Shown piece after piece: positions 27,615 through 38,672 of a DNA stretch of 64,000 nt. Within the stretch, counting starts at the first letter, position 1; every line of letters starts with the position of its first letter. The notes under the pieces are model-generated. The model had not been told where the DNA came from and ran no database searches. It was given only the letters and a program-made list of their open reading frames with translations. The stretch lies in the NCBI GenBank assembly GCA_963555705.1, contig OY743190.1, forward strand, positions 19,537,491 through 19,601,490. The letters are read 5' to 3'. This DNA is from Ligustrum vulgare (Eukaryota > Streptophyta > Magnoliopsida > Lamiales > Oleaceae). Both the position numbers and the translations under genes were made by a program.

Positions 27615-27814
27615 AAAGTCTAGCATCGGATGAATGAAAATATTTTGATGTGGTTCATCTTTCTTTTCTAAAATGAAATGTTAATCTGAATTATTGAAGC
27701 CCATTGTAAACAAGTTGACAAAACAAAAATACTTGTTATTTTCATTTTTCATTTTTTGTTTATAGCTTATTTTTAATTTGTTCAAGGACGAACAATAATT
27801 TTAGCTTGAGGTTT
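24818..27814 (+). other. Element D 3' noncoding region
   Basis: Three kilobases without a credible ORF. It starts with a GAAGCGATTGTTAGGAGGCAA box that matches AAGCGCTTGTTTGGAGGCAA in E, and AAGCGCTTGGTTAAAG-like boxes in F and J lie at the same place. It contains two copies of the shared module at about 26873-27000 and 27045-27165, a (CA)n run at about 27580-27610, and the pre-PPT hairpin at 27778-27795. The PPT itself has decayed. ORFs of 60-105 codons here show no family motif. Confidence 0.65.
27778..27795 (+). promoter_or_regulatory. Hairpin upstream of the polypurine tract of D
   Basis: TTGTTC-AAGGAC-GAACAA forms a 6-bp stem with a loop containing AGGAC. Relative to F and J (GCTC/GAGC) one base pair has changed to GTTC/GAAC, a paired substitution that keeps the stem. 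Confidence 0.45.
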
Positions 27815-30800
27815 TGATAAGTATATTTTATACACTTATTTATGGTCAAAAGTGGAATTTTATATGTTCGTTTGATAATACTTGCTATTTATTTTGTTTA
27901 TATTTCAAAAATATCCCAAAGTTGAGAAAACAAAAGAATTAAAGCAAAAAAAAAAAAAAAAAAAAAAAAAAACTCAATTGGATGGTAGAGTTAAATTGTA
28001 CAAATGAAGAGTTGTTGAGGGACTAAATTGAAAAAAATTCGAAGAAAGAATCAAATTGGAAGAAAACAGAAGTTCAGGGACTAAATTTATCCATTTAGAA
28101 GATGAAGGACCTAGGGTGAAATAAAAGAATGAGGACCAACTCAAAGGAATTCAAAAAATGAAAACTGTATACAGCTATGAAGTCATGCGGCTGCACAATG
28201 TAGAAGCACGCTGTAACGCCCCGAGTTCCGTGAAACCCGGAACGTCACTTTTCTAAATTCTTGAGTAAAATTTTGTTGCGGAAAAATGACTAAATATTTA
28301 ATATCACATTTATTGAATAAAAGTTTAGCGATAATTCAGATGGAATAAGATAATTCGTATAAATTTATAAAAAAAAGTGACAATTCTTGATAAAATGAAA
28401 TAAGTTCACGACTTTCAAAAAAATATCAATTTGTAATTTGCCGTCTTTGCCCATCACTCGCCACCGTCTCCGAAATCTGCAAAAATTGTTAAAACAACGG
28501 GTTGAGCATTTCAAAATGAAACACTCAGTAGACTCATCGCCAATAATTAATTTACAAGATAATTGGACAAGTGATTATGTAGTGACATTCTTTTCTTATT
28601 CATAGGCATCACATAGTGAACGCAAATGAACACATTCTTTTCTTTTCTTGGCTAGCAGATAAGTTATGCCCAGCATAACATAATTCTTTATCTCAAAAGA
28701 GATATTCTTTTCTCATGGAATTAAGTATAAAATCACACAAATCCACATAACACATGCAATTATAATATAAATCAATTAGTGGGGGCGAGTCTACCTTAAA
28801 CTTAACGAGTGTGGTTGAGCGGGAATGACTTCAATCTTTCAAATCTCCGTACGCCTCGTCTAGCCAATAAGTTAAATTCGTCTTTTAGAAATTTATAGTT
28901 TAAAAATGATAAATTACAATTTGAGGACTGAAATTGATGATTTGAAAGTTGATGGACTAGAATGAATACTTTGAAAGTTGATGGACTAAAATGAATACTT
29001 TGAAAGTTGAGGGACTAAAATGTAAATTTTCAAAAGTTGAGTTGAAACTCAAAACGAATATTAAACAATAGGGCTGAAGTAATAGATTTTAAAATGAAGG
29101 GATGATTAAACTCATTTAAAACTTAAGGGCTGAAATGATAAGTTTAAAACTAAAGAGGGATTGAATTAAAATATTTTAAAATAAAAGGACTGATTCATAA
29201 GACTCAGAAATCATTAGGCTGGACCATAATCTAGGAAATGAAATAAGTTATTTTAGCGCTGTAGGAACCGAATTAAATTATTTTGAACTTGAGGGACCGA
29301 AATAACAAACTCTTAAAACTAGGGGTTGAAGGGGCAATTTGTACAAAATTAAAAAAAATCCTTTTTATATAAAAATCACTCTCTTTCTCTCTCTCATTAT
29401 CGTAACAGAGTGAGAGAGCGCCCAGAGAGGGAGGCGGGCGACACCTCTCGCCCGCTCGCCGGATACGACCGCCGGCCTGGAAGCCGGGGACAGGGAAACG
29501 GTCACGTGGAGGAGCCGGTGTGTGGGTGAAGATGATTTGGTCAAATTTTTGGGAGAAAAATCGAGGCAAATATCGTGACTTGGATTTGGAAAATCTCCGG
29601 CAAAAACTCCGGCAACGAAGGGCGGAATCGAGGTAAATCTTTGGGCTTGTTTATTTATGGGGGTTGCTCGGTGTTTGGGTGTTGGGCATTAACTGTTTTG
29701 ACGAAGGGGTCGTGCGGTCGATCATGGAGTTTTTTTTTTTTTTTTTTTTTGAGGTCCGAGTTGTAAGGTTGAGTCTTTGATGTTGGTGGATTGTTCACAA
29801 TCGGTTGGGCTATGGTGGTGGCTGAGAGTTTGGTTCAGCAGGAATGGAGATTCGGGTTGAAGTTTTGACAGTGGCTCTGTTATCGTGTGTGATATTCGAA
29901 TTGAGAAGTGACCGAATCTTGAGGGGATGAAATCATACTGAGAGTATTATTGTGTTGCTGAAATTTATGTGCGTGCTGCTAGTGAATGGTGAGGGAGATA
30001 TACACGGGTTGTTGGGCCTTAAATTGGTAGGTTAGGGCAGCATATCATTTGGGGGAAAATTGAAGGGATTTGCAAGAGAATTAAAGTTGATTGATGAGCT
30101 GAAGATATGAGATTGTGTGGGGAAAAGAAAATTACCAAAATGGGAAGAAATAGTGTTAAATTGAATTGGTTATTTAAAATGGAATGAGGGAGGATTGTGG
30201 GATTGGAGAAGATGAATTGACTCTGATTAAATTCTGTAATTTAGGTTGAATGGCTAATTGAGAGGGATTGGGTAGAGATAATGGGGAAAATGTGCTTTAT
30301 ATGAAAATGGAAGTTGATGAGGAAATCTTGGGATAAAATGAATGTGAATTGGTGATTTAAAACATTTTTGGACTTAAATAATTAAGATTTGGATTAAAAT
30401 ACATAAATAAATAAATAATGAAAATAAGATACTTTCATAAAAATTGAAATTGAACTACGATAAATTTAAATAATTTAAATTTTAACTTAAATTGGTTAGA
30501 CGAAATTGTGTTTAAAATAAATAGGTAAAGTCGTAATGATACGTTTTAAATAATATTTAAATAAGTCACAGAAAATTCTCGGTCGCTACAACCCTACCAC
30601 CTTAAAATAATTTCGTCCTCGAAATTTTTTAAATTTTCTTGATCTAAAATACTTGGGTACTTCAAAATTTCTTCATTCTTAAAATCTTAAAATAATTAAT
30701 ATGACTAGACGAGAGCGTTGGTTTTGAATAATAATCGTTGAGGTTGGAGAGTCGTAGCGACAAGTTTGGTAGAACAAGTCTTTTAAGTTTGAAAATTTCG

Positions 30801-31849
30801 CGGTCGCTACACACGCAGTCGCAAGACTGCATGTTAAATGGTCAGAACATTAAAACGCATTACCTCACGGCCGCATGAAATGTAATTGTGGGCTGCATAG
30901 TTGTTCGATTAGGCCACACAGCTAGAATTTCTCACTGTTTTCAACAAATTTTTACCTCTTTTTGCCTAGGTTTTGCAGAAACCTATTTATACCTGTTGTC
31001 TTGCACGAATTTAGAGTTCCCACTTTGTCATTTTTCACGCAAAAACACTGTCCAATTGTCAGGAAATCCACGCGAAGTCAAAAGCAAGATTGAATATACA
31101 AGAGCAAGAAGATGAACGAGCAGACATTTTTTTGTTATTCTTGTGATTTATTTTTCATCATGTTTCTAGGCTAGGTTTATAGTATTAGAATTGCGATGAA
31201 GTTCTAATTTCTTGACTCCATGTTTTGATTTATTTTTTAATTTATGCAATTTATGAGTTTGATGTAATTAATTGTGTTTTTAATTTTATCTATAATTTTG
31301 GAAACATGATTATGAGATGTGTGTGTTGTTTTCTTAAATTTGAAAGATTAGGAAATCATTAGACGTGAATTAATTGCCACAAGGTTCGATAGGGGATAGA
31401 AATATACCCCTTTGCTCTCTGTTATCCTTGAAAGTGTTCATAAAACTAAATACCTTTCTAATGTTGAATTTTTCATAGAAATATAGTCAATTCACACTTA
31501 GGAAAAGATTTTTATACATCGCTCGAAATAGGACTTAAACTTTAGGAACACGGATTTTCAAAACCCATGTATTGTATTTAAATGATTTAGTCAAAATATG
31601 GATGATGGAGTTAAAATGGATTCATAATTTTAACGCACTTGTTTTTCGTAGTTTCATAAACTAGTCTTTTGTCTTTTTAATTTAATCATTAGTTTAATTG
31701 TTCTACAAAAATTCTCAAATCAAACTTTCTTTAGATCCGGTTAAGGTAATTAGTCTAAAATAAATTTTACTAAATCCTTGTGGGATCAATACTTGAACGC
31801 AAAATCCATTATATTTTTTGTGCGATCCGTACACTTACGGTTAGCAACA
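27815..31849 (+). repeat. 3' LTR of element D, interrupted by a solo LTR
   Basis: It starts TGATAAGTATATTTTATACAC and ends GGTTAGCAACA. Without the insertion at 28212-30811 and its duplicated CACGC it is about 1430 bp, close to the 1400 bp of the 5' copy. A 25-bp A-run at about 27947-27971 is an expansion not present in the 5' copy. Confidence 0.85.
28212..30811. mobile_element. Solo LTR in the 3' LTR of D, chromovirus B family
   Basis: It runs TGTAACGCCCCGAGTTCCG to GCGGTCGCTACA, 2600 bp, with a perfect CACGC duplication (28207-28211 and 30812-30816). The intact 5' LTR of D shows the empty site near 5255. Its ends match the LTR of B. Inside, near 30590-30630, is a second GGTCGCTACA followed by a polypurine-like ACCCTACCACC and an AATTTCGTCCTCGAAATTT palindrome, a duplicated U3 start that is also present in B. 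Confidence 0.88.
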
Positions 31850-31854
31850 GTGTA

Positions 31855-32550
31855 AAGCCAAAAATCCAAGCAAAAAGACCAAAGACCCAAGGAAATATTT
31901 TTCCTATGACTTAGAAGTAAAACAGGGGAGTCACCAAATGTTATTATAGGTATGTTGTCTATCTTAAATAGAGATGCTCGTATTTTGATTGATCCTAGAT
32001 ACACATATTCTTTTATTTTATTTTCACTCGCTATATATGCAAACCAAAGGCAAAAACTTCTAGATAGTTGTTTGGTAGTGGCTACACCAGTAGGGGAATT
32101 ACTCTCGGCTGATAGTGTATATCGAGATTGTGGGATTACGATGAATGTTCATGAGTTGAAGGCAAATATAATACCTCTTGGCATAAATAATTTTGATATT
32201 ATTCCGGGTATGTACTTTTGATCTACAAATTGTGCTTCAGTTGATTGCTATTGAAAGCAGGTTGTGTTTAAACAACTAGAACAGAGTGAAGTTATATTTA
32301 ATGGACGTCGTAGAATTTTACCATTTTGTGTCATATCTGCTATTGACACTATAATAAGTTAGCAAAATAAAAATTGAAGACATTGTAGCGGTCCGAGAAT
32401 CTCCTGATGTATTTTCACAAGAACTATCGGGTTTACCAACCAGATAAGGATATCGAGATTTTCATTGATTTAATTCCCGAAACTGCATCTATCTCATAAG
32501 AAACATATAGAATGGCTCTAAAAGAGTTTAAAGTTCAATTGTAAGAATCG
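31855..32550 (+). pseudogene. Element A protease and RT N-terminal region, degenerate
   Basis: The reading at 31952-32221 gives an aspartic-protease core with RDARILIDPRYTYSFI, where the family has a D-x-G-A-T-H-S-F-type active site; the Gly is replaced by Arg and the Ala by Tyr. Further on come VATPVGELLSADSVYRDCG and, after a shift, ESPDVFSQELSGLPTR, the usual start of the RT domain. The region is bounded by D on the left and E on the right. Replacement of active-site residues and the stops show the protease is dead. Confidence 0.8.
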
Positions 32551-32555
32551 GTAGA

Positions 32556-34860
32556 CGTTTACGTACTTATCTTTGCTTTAAATTTAGACAATTGTAAGTG
32601 TTTTAGGATATGATATTGTTAATTATGTGTTGATTTTATTTGTTTTAGGAAAAAATCAAATTTTGATGCGTTTGGAGGAAAAAAACGAAGAAAAGGGATA
32701 GAAACCGTACAAAAAGTGCAACTTCCAACAATTGACGAACTCAAATTGGCATAAATGAAGACATGAGCTGTACAATTAAAGGCTAAGGATCAACTTGAAT
32801 TATTTGGAAAAATTGAGATTTAAAGTAAAACCTACTACCTAATTATTATTGGGCCGTCAATTGAAATTGGACTCGACTTTAACAAATCAAGGGGGCCACT
32901 GAATTAGGTCGGGAGGGGAGAAATAATTGGCTGACCTTGAGGTATACACACGGCAAAGGGAGAGGGGCTAGTCGGTGGAGCTTGGAAAAAAAAGGATAGG
33001 AGGAATTTATGAAATTGCACACACTAACACAAGTAAGGTTGGCTGGTGATTAAAGTTTGGAGTGGAAGGAATTAATTAATTGGAGGTCTGTGGTTGATTA
33101 TTGGAGGTTTTGGCTGGATCATTTATAATTGGAAAACAATAGTGGAGGAATTGACAAAGAATGCTAGCTACTAGGTTTAAAAGAATTCCGTTGGTGCTGG
33201 GATTTTGAGAAGAGATCTTGGCTGAATTGTGGAGAAAAGGTGCCGGCTGGGTGAGAAATTAAGGTGGACGGCTGGAGAAAAATAAGGGCAGTTCACAGCT
33301 GGTGGATTTGGAGAGTGAGAAGGCAGTGGATTGACTTGGTTCAAACGGAGCAGATTTCCAGCTTTCGTTCATTAACTCGGGTGATGTCTATCAATTCTTT
33401 TATCGATTATTCATCAATTAATATGCTTGGCTAATTCCTTTATGTATTGGATGAAGATGAAACTTGTTATTAATTTATTTTGATTCAATAACTAGTAGTT
33501 TAATAATTTCTTGTGTTGTCTTGATTGATCTTGCATGCTTTATTGTTATTATTATTTGATTGATTGACAACCAATTAAATATATCATTGCTTACTGTAGT
33601 CTTCGAAAAGTCACAATAAGTTGTAACATTGCATGATCAATACATTAACACTAGATGTTAGGAATAACACTATGATATGTGCAATCTAATTGATAATTGT
33701 GTGATTTAATGCGTCTTAAACATTCGTATTCGAATTAGGAATAGATTTGATGAGATTCGAAGTGCGGAAGAAATGCCGGAAAGTTCCGAACTCAGGTTGT
33801 GGTTGGACGGATGAATCATGATCCGATATTCACGACGCGATGACTCGACGATGCGGAATAAAGAACCATGACTTTCGAAACGCCACAAGGATCTGCCCAA
33901 TCTCCCTGATGAGTTTCTGGTTTTGAACGCCACAAATACTCTCGAGAATATTTGATAAGTTCGGGTTTGTAATGTGAATCCACACATTAAACAATTGAAA
34001 AACATTCAATCTCTTTTTATTCAATAATCAAAGTCTGTTTTTAATATTACAATGAAGACGCCTTTATATAGGATACCAGAATAAAAATCCTAGTCTACTT
34101 AGAAAACTAAATAAAATCTAATCTAATTAGGGAATAGATAAAATATCTCATAATGGAGTCCTAATTTAATTGGAAACAATAATAAAGACAAAGTAAATAT
34201 AATCCTATAATTATGGAAATATAGTAAATTTCCGTCTGCATCATTGATTTGACAATTTGAAGCCCCAAACGATGAAATTTGGCCCTAAAATCAATGGGCT
34301 CAAGGGCTTTAGCCCATGAGTCTTGCTCAGTGACCTGTTTCTACTCGAAAAACATATATTATCCATCCAATTCCGATATGGTTGACTGGACTGTACTTTT
34401 ATTTGGCTTGAATATTTAACTTTCTGTCAAGCCTGCTATAACTCCGATTGTCGCGAGTCCGGAACACATCAAGATTCGTTTCATGTTTAAGATAGATTTC
34501 ATTTGTCTTGGCAAAGAAAGTTAATTGTATGAGAATTATCGATTGTCAAGCAATGCATGGATGATTTAAATTACAAAATTGTTGAATTGAGATAGACAAT
34601 AACAAGTGGATTTGGATTTCAATACATGCTCCCCATTTAGATTTTACTTCCATCATTTTTATTTTCTTTAATTTTTATTCATTGCAAATTTTTAGAATTT
34701 CCAAATAAAACCATTTTTTTATTTATTGTTTCGTTTAATTAGATCGACGATAAACTGATAGTTAGGACTAGACCTTATTCCTCGTGGGAACGATAACTCT
34801 TAACTCATCACAATTATTACTTGTCAACGATCCCGTGCGCTTGCGGGATTTGCACGAACA
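32556..34860 (+). repeat. 5' LTR of element E
   Basis: It starts CGTTTACGTACTTATC (the first bases lost) and ends GGGATTTGCACGAACA. After removing the 724-bp solo LTR and its duplication it is about 1576 bp, against 1542 bp for the 3' LTR. The two copies are visibly very similar, for example TTGGATGCGTTTGGAGG and GGGCCATCAATTGAAATTGG variants. Confidence 0.88.
33748..34471 (-). mobile_element. Solo LTR in the 5' LTR of E, probably Copia type
   Basis: The segment runs TGATGAGATTCGAAG to CCGGAACACATCA, so the termini TGATG and CATCA are inverted. It is flanked by perfect AGATT (33743-33747 and 34472-34476). The 3' LTR of E has the empty site at about 41630 (AGGAATATATTCATTTCATG). On the minus strand there is TATATAAAGGCG near 34070 as a TATA box, followed by AATAAAAAGAG, suggesting minus orientation. 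It holds no gene; the 99-codon ORF at 33706-34005 crosses the boundary and is fortuitous. Confidence 0.87.
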
Positions 34861-34866
34861 GGTTTT

Positions 34867-34884
34867 TGGCATCGTTGTCAGGAA
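34867..34884 (+). other. Primer-binding site of element E (tRNA-Asp-like)
   Basis: TGGCATCGTTGTCAGGAA lies six bases after the LTR. It is a decayed form of the TGGCGCCGTTGCCGGGGA site. Confidence 0.75.
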
Positions 34885-35036
34885 ATAACAGATTTAGGAT
34901 AATTATTAGTTTACCTTTAATTCAATTAAATTTTAATTTTTAGTTTTCATTATTTTAATTTTAATTTTAATTTTAATTTTGTTTTGGTTATTCAGAATTC
35001 CTTGTTTTTCTCTTCATATTGGTCATTGAGTAGTAT

Positions 35037-37500
35037 ATGCTAGGTTTTAACGAGCCTAAACTATTACCAATAGATCCTGAAATAAAAAGAACCTTTAGAC
35101 AACGTAGAAGAGAACAAAGAGAAAATAGGGATATGGCAAATAATCAAAATCAAAACCAATTGCCACTTGCTCCTCATGAGCAAGAAGTGCAAATTCAACC
35201 AGGAGCAGTTCTCGATAATGCTCAAGCTCTAGTTGGGGATTATGTAAATCCCGCCCCCGCCCCCGCCCCCGTTCAACAAACAATTGTTTATTCACCATTC
35301 GGGCAAGCAAATTACCACCTTAGACCTGATGTCATAAACTTATTTCTAAATCATCAAGACATCAAGTTCTTCGGTAAGGTGACTGAAAATCCGCATGAGC
35401 ACATTCAAGCCTTTTTAATGCTATATGATGTAATCAGTCACGATGGGATGTCAGTAGATGCTTTTCGAATGCGTTTGTTTCCCCACACTTTAAAAGATAA
35501 TGCAAGGGAATGGCTATGCTCATTAGCTCCCGGAAGCATTGTATCTTGGAATGACATGGTTCAAAAATTTACCATGAATTTTTTCCCTCCATCTCGAATT
35601 CTCCAAATCAGAAACGAAGTTCAAACTTTCAAACAACGAGATCTTAAGGCTGCGTTCTCTTTGGCGTTTTCCAGCCGTTTTCCGTTTTCCATTTCCGAAA
35701 ACGCGTTCTCTTGCGCTGTTTTCGAAAAAAATATTTCGAAAACATTTTCAAAATTTGTAAAGGAAACGCGTTTTCTGAAATTTTTGCCTTGTAAGTGGAA
35801 AACGCGCGTTTTCCACTTAAAAAAAATTAAAATAATCAAAAAAAATTGAAATTTGTCAAAATTTATCATTTTTAATTACATTATTGGTCCCTGATTTTCA
35901 AAACCTGTCATTTTAATCCTCAAATTTAGAAATTTCTTTCGAAAATATCCTAATTTATTTGCAACTTAGGTCCCTCAACTTCAGATTTTGTTGCACATTA
36001 GTTCACAAATTTTACTTTTCTTTCAATTTAGTCCTTTTCGTATTTGCTTTATAGGTCATTGTCTTCAAACATGTATAACCTTTGATGTACAACTCCGAAT
36101 TGCACTCTGTTTTTTGCGTAGAACTCCAAATTCAACCATCTTTCTGATGATGTATCATGTGCTTAATTATTAAACATTTCTTTTTTACTTTTGTATTGTA
36201 GACACTTATTTTGTAAGGGCATAATTAATTAACGTAAATTGATTTTTGCAAATTTTATTGAAACTTAAATTTTAAATGTTATGAGTGCTTACTAGAAGGA
36301 TGTATCTATATAAAGTTTTAAATGGAACGATTACTTTAGAAGGGAAAATTACTACCCAAATGTGGAACGATTACTTTAGAAGGGCAACATTAATTTTTGA
36401 ACTTTTTTGATATAACCAAATTGTGTGATAGGGGTTATTTCATTTATTTTTGTTGTGTAACTCAAAATATGATATCTTTTTTCATTTATATTCACAAACA
36501 ATATGAAATAATTTTCTTCAAAATTTTAAACAGAACGCGTTTTCCAGCTTTTCATTTTCGAAAACAGTTTTCAGAAATAACAAACCAAACGCGTTTTCAG
36601 CAATTTCGAAAAAAGTCACAGAAAATGGAAAATAGAAAACATTTTCGAAAATGAAAACAGGAAACTGAAACACAAAGAGAACACAGCCTAAGACTTACCC
36701 TGAAGCATAGATGAGATTTAAAGACTATTTTCGAAAGTGTCCAAATCTGGACATTCCCAAAAATGCTCAGGTTTACATATTTTATTTAGGATTGCATCTT
36801 GAATACTGTAATATGCTTGATGCTTCGGCAGGGGGATCAGTAATGAGATTAGATATTGATCGAGCACATGAACTATATGAGAGAATTACGGAGAACCAAG
36901 CGATGTGGCCTACTGAAGGGAAATTCCAAGAAAAGCATCTGGTATTCACAATGTCGATGCAGTTAGACAATTGGCAGCCCAAATGGAAGTAATTTCAAAA
37001 AAGCTGGACAATTTAACTCGGCCTGTGCACATGGTGCAAAAACTAACACCAGTTTGTGAAGGATGCGGGGCAGATCATGTTACAGCTAGCTGTCCTTTAG
37101 CCTCAACACATGGAATGAAATATGAGGAGGTCAGCTACGCCCAGAATTTTCAAAAGTATCAAAATGACCCCTATTCCAATACATATAATCCAGGGTGGAG
37201 GAATCATCCTAATTTCTCTTGGTCTAACAAATCAAAGTTAGGGCCATGAAGGAAACTTTCAAGCAAAAGCACCAGGTTTCCAACATCAACAAACAAAACA
37301 GCCAAGAAAGTCATCGTTGGAGAATATGTTTGCACAGTACATGACAAAGACTGAACAAGTCTTTCAAAACCAACAGGCAGCAATAAAAAATTTGGAAAAT
37401 CAAATGGGATAGATGGCTGTGGCATTAACAAGTAGAAATCAAGGAACCTTGCCAAGCAACACAGAGAAAAATCCTAAGGAACATGTTATGGAAGTGGAAG
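35037..37500 (+). pseudogene. Element E gag, interrupted by a Harbinger-type element
   Basis: The start at 35037 (MLGFNEPKLLPIDPE) is chosen by its match with the gag starts of D and J. About 200 codons are open: an Arg-rich region, a Pro-Ala repeat (NPAPAPAPVQQ), and capsid motifs YHLRPDVINLF, VDAFRMRLFPHTLKDNAREW and NDMVQKFTMNFFPPSR. The reading breaks at 35648 where a DNA transposon is inserted and resumes at 36692 (EAWMRFKDYFRKC, FYLGLHLEYCNMLDASAGG), then a CEGCGADHVTASC zinc knuckle at about 37050 and NPGWRNHPNFSW. Later stops (37249, about 37410) disable it. Without the insertion this was the least damaged gag after that of J. Confidence 0.85.
35648..36688. mobile_element. Non-autonomous PIF/Harbinger-like element in gag of E
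   Basis: The termini GGCTGCGTTCTCTTTG and, inwards from the right, GGCTGTGTTCTCTTTG differ by one base in 16. TAA occurs on both sides (35645-35647 and 36689-36691). The element is 1041 bp. Both ends carry many TTTTCGAAAA and AACGCGTTTTC motifs on both strands, making long imperfect subterminal inverted repeats. There is no transposase ORF; the 85-codon and 61-codon ORFs inside show no motif. Confidence 0.85.
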
Positions 37501-37562
37501 CTATAAATTATGCAGTTATTTAGACACCTTCAATTACAGCTGCACCACCTGCTAAAGCATAT

Positions 37563-38672
37563 GTGCCGCCTATTCCATTCCCCGAAAGGCTTCGAAAGCA
37601 GCCAAAGGATGAACAAATATATGTCATTACTACAAGGAGTGGAGTTCAGTTGCCAGAGATCAATTTGAATAAGAAAGCAACTGACAAGGATCAGGTAATT
37701 CAAATGGACAAGGAAAAAATGGTTCAGTCTGAAAAATCAAAAAATGAAATCGAAAAAGAAAATTCAGAGATTCCACAAGGTAAGGTACCCGTTCCTATAA
37801 ATCAAAACACACCTCATGTTCTATTTCCTCAAAGGTTGCAGAATACTAAGTTGGAAAAATAATTCAAGAAATTTTTGGATGCCCTCAGGCAATTGCACAT
37901 CAACATCCCATTCATTGATACCATAATGGAAATGCTAAATTATGCTAAGTTTCTGAAAGAGATGTTGACAAAAAAGAGGAAGTTTCACAAGATGAAGAAG
38001 TGGTATTGACAGAAGAATGCAGTGCAATCCTGCAGCATAAGCTCCCTCCTAAACTAAAAGATTCAGGGAGTTTTACTTTACCTTGCTCCATAGAAAATTC
38101 ACACGATTTAAATGCTTTAATTGATTTTGGAGCAAATGTTAACTTAATGCCACTTTCTATTTATAGGAAATTAGGATTGGGGGATCCTAAAGCAACTTCA
38201 TTAATCTTGTAGTTGGCTAATAGGACACTCAAGCACCCTTACCGAGTTGATTGAAGATATGCTCATCAAAGTTGAAGATCTCATCTTTCCAGCTGATTTC
38301 ATCATTCTGGATATAGAGGAAGATTAGAACATCCCGGTGATCCTAGGAAGATCATTCCTAGCAACCGAATGAGCTTTAATGAATTTTGAAAAGAATGAAA
38401 TAATCCTGAGAATTGAGGAAAAACAACAAAGCTTCAGTATGAATAATGTACTCAAACAACCTTCATATCTTGAGGAATGCAAAAGGATTGAACTTAAAGA
38501 AAAGGAAGACAAGAAATTTCACAAGACTAGAAGAAAAGATAATGAATATGGTGGACTGGTTGGAAGAGATAAAAATGGCAATTTGATATTGTGGAAGTTG
38601 AAGGATGAACAAGAGAATGTCTGCATGTGCAAAAAGTGCAGGGCTGAAAACTCTCTATTCAAGCCACCTTGA
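37563..38672 (+). pseudogene. Element E protease region and C-terminal tail, degenerate
   Basis: The order is a PIPFPERLRKQPKDEQ segment and VITTRSGVQLPE, a Lys/Glu-rich linker, then LHINIPFIDTI and the retropepsin-like core LIDFGANVNLMPLSIYRKLG at about 38115-38178. The catalytic Asp is present, with Phe-Gly-Ala-Asn in place of Leu-Gly-Ala-Ser. FPADFIILDIEED and VILGRSFLATE follow in a damaged frame. The last ORF (38379-38672) continues as a Lys/Glu-rich tail ending CMCKKCRAENSLFKPP, with a Cys pair (C-x-C-x2-C) not seen in F or J. No RT follows. Confidence 0.8.

Noticed and set aside
24818..27814. Possible env-like third ORF downstream of protease in D
   Set aside because: Frames of 60-109 codons exist but none has a signal peptide or membrane segment arrangement or matches at the same place in E, F or J.
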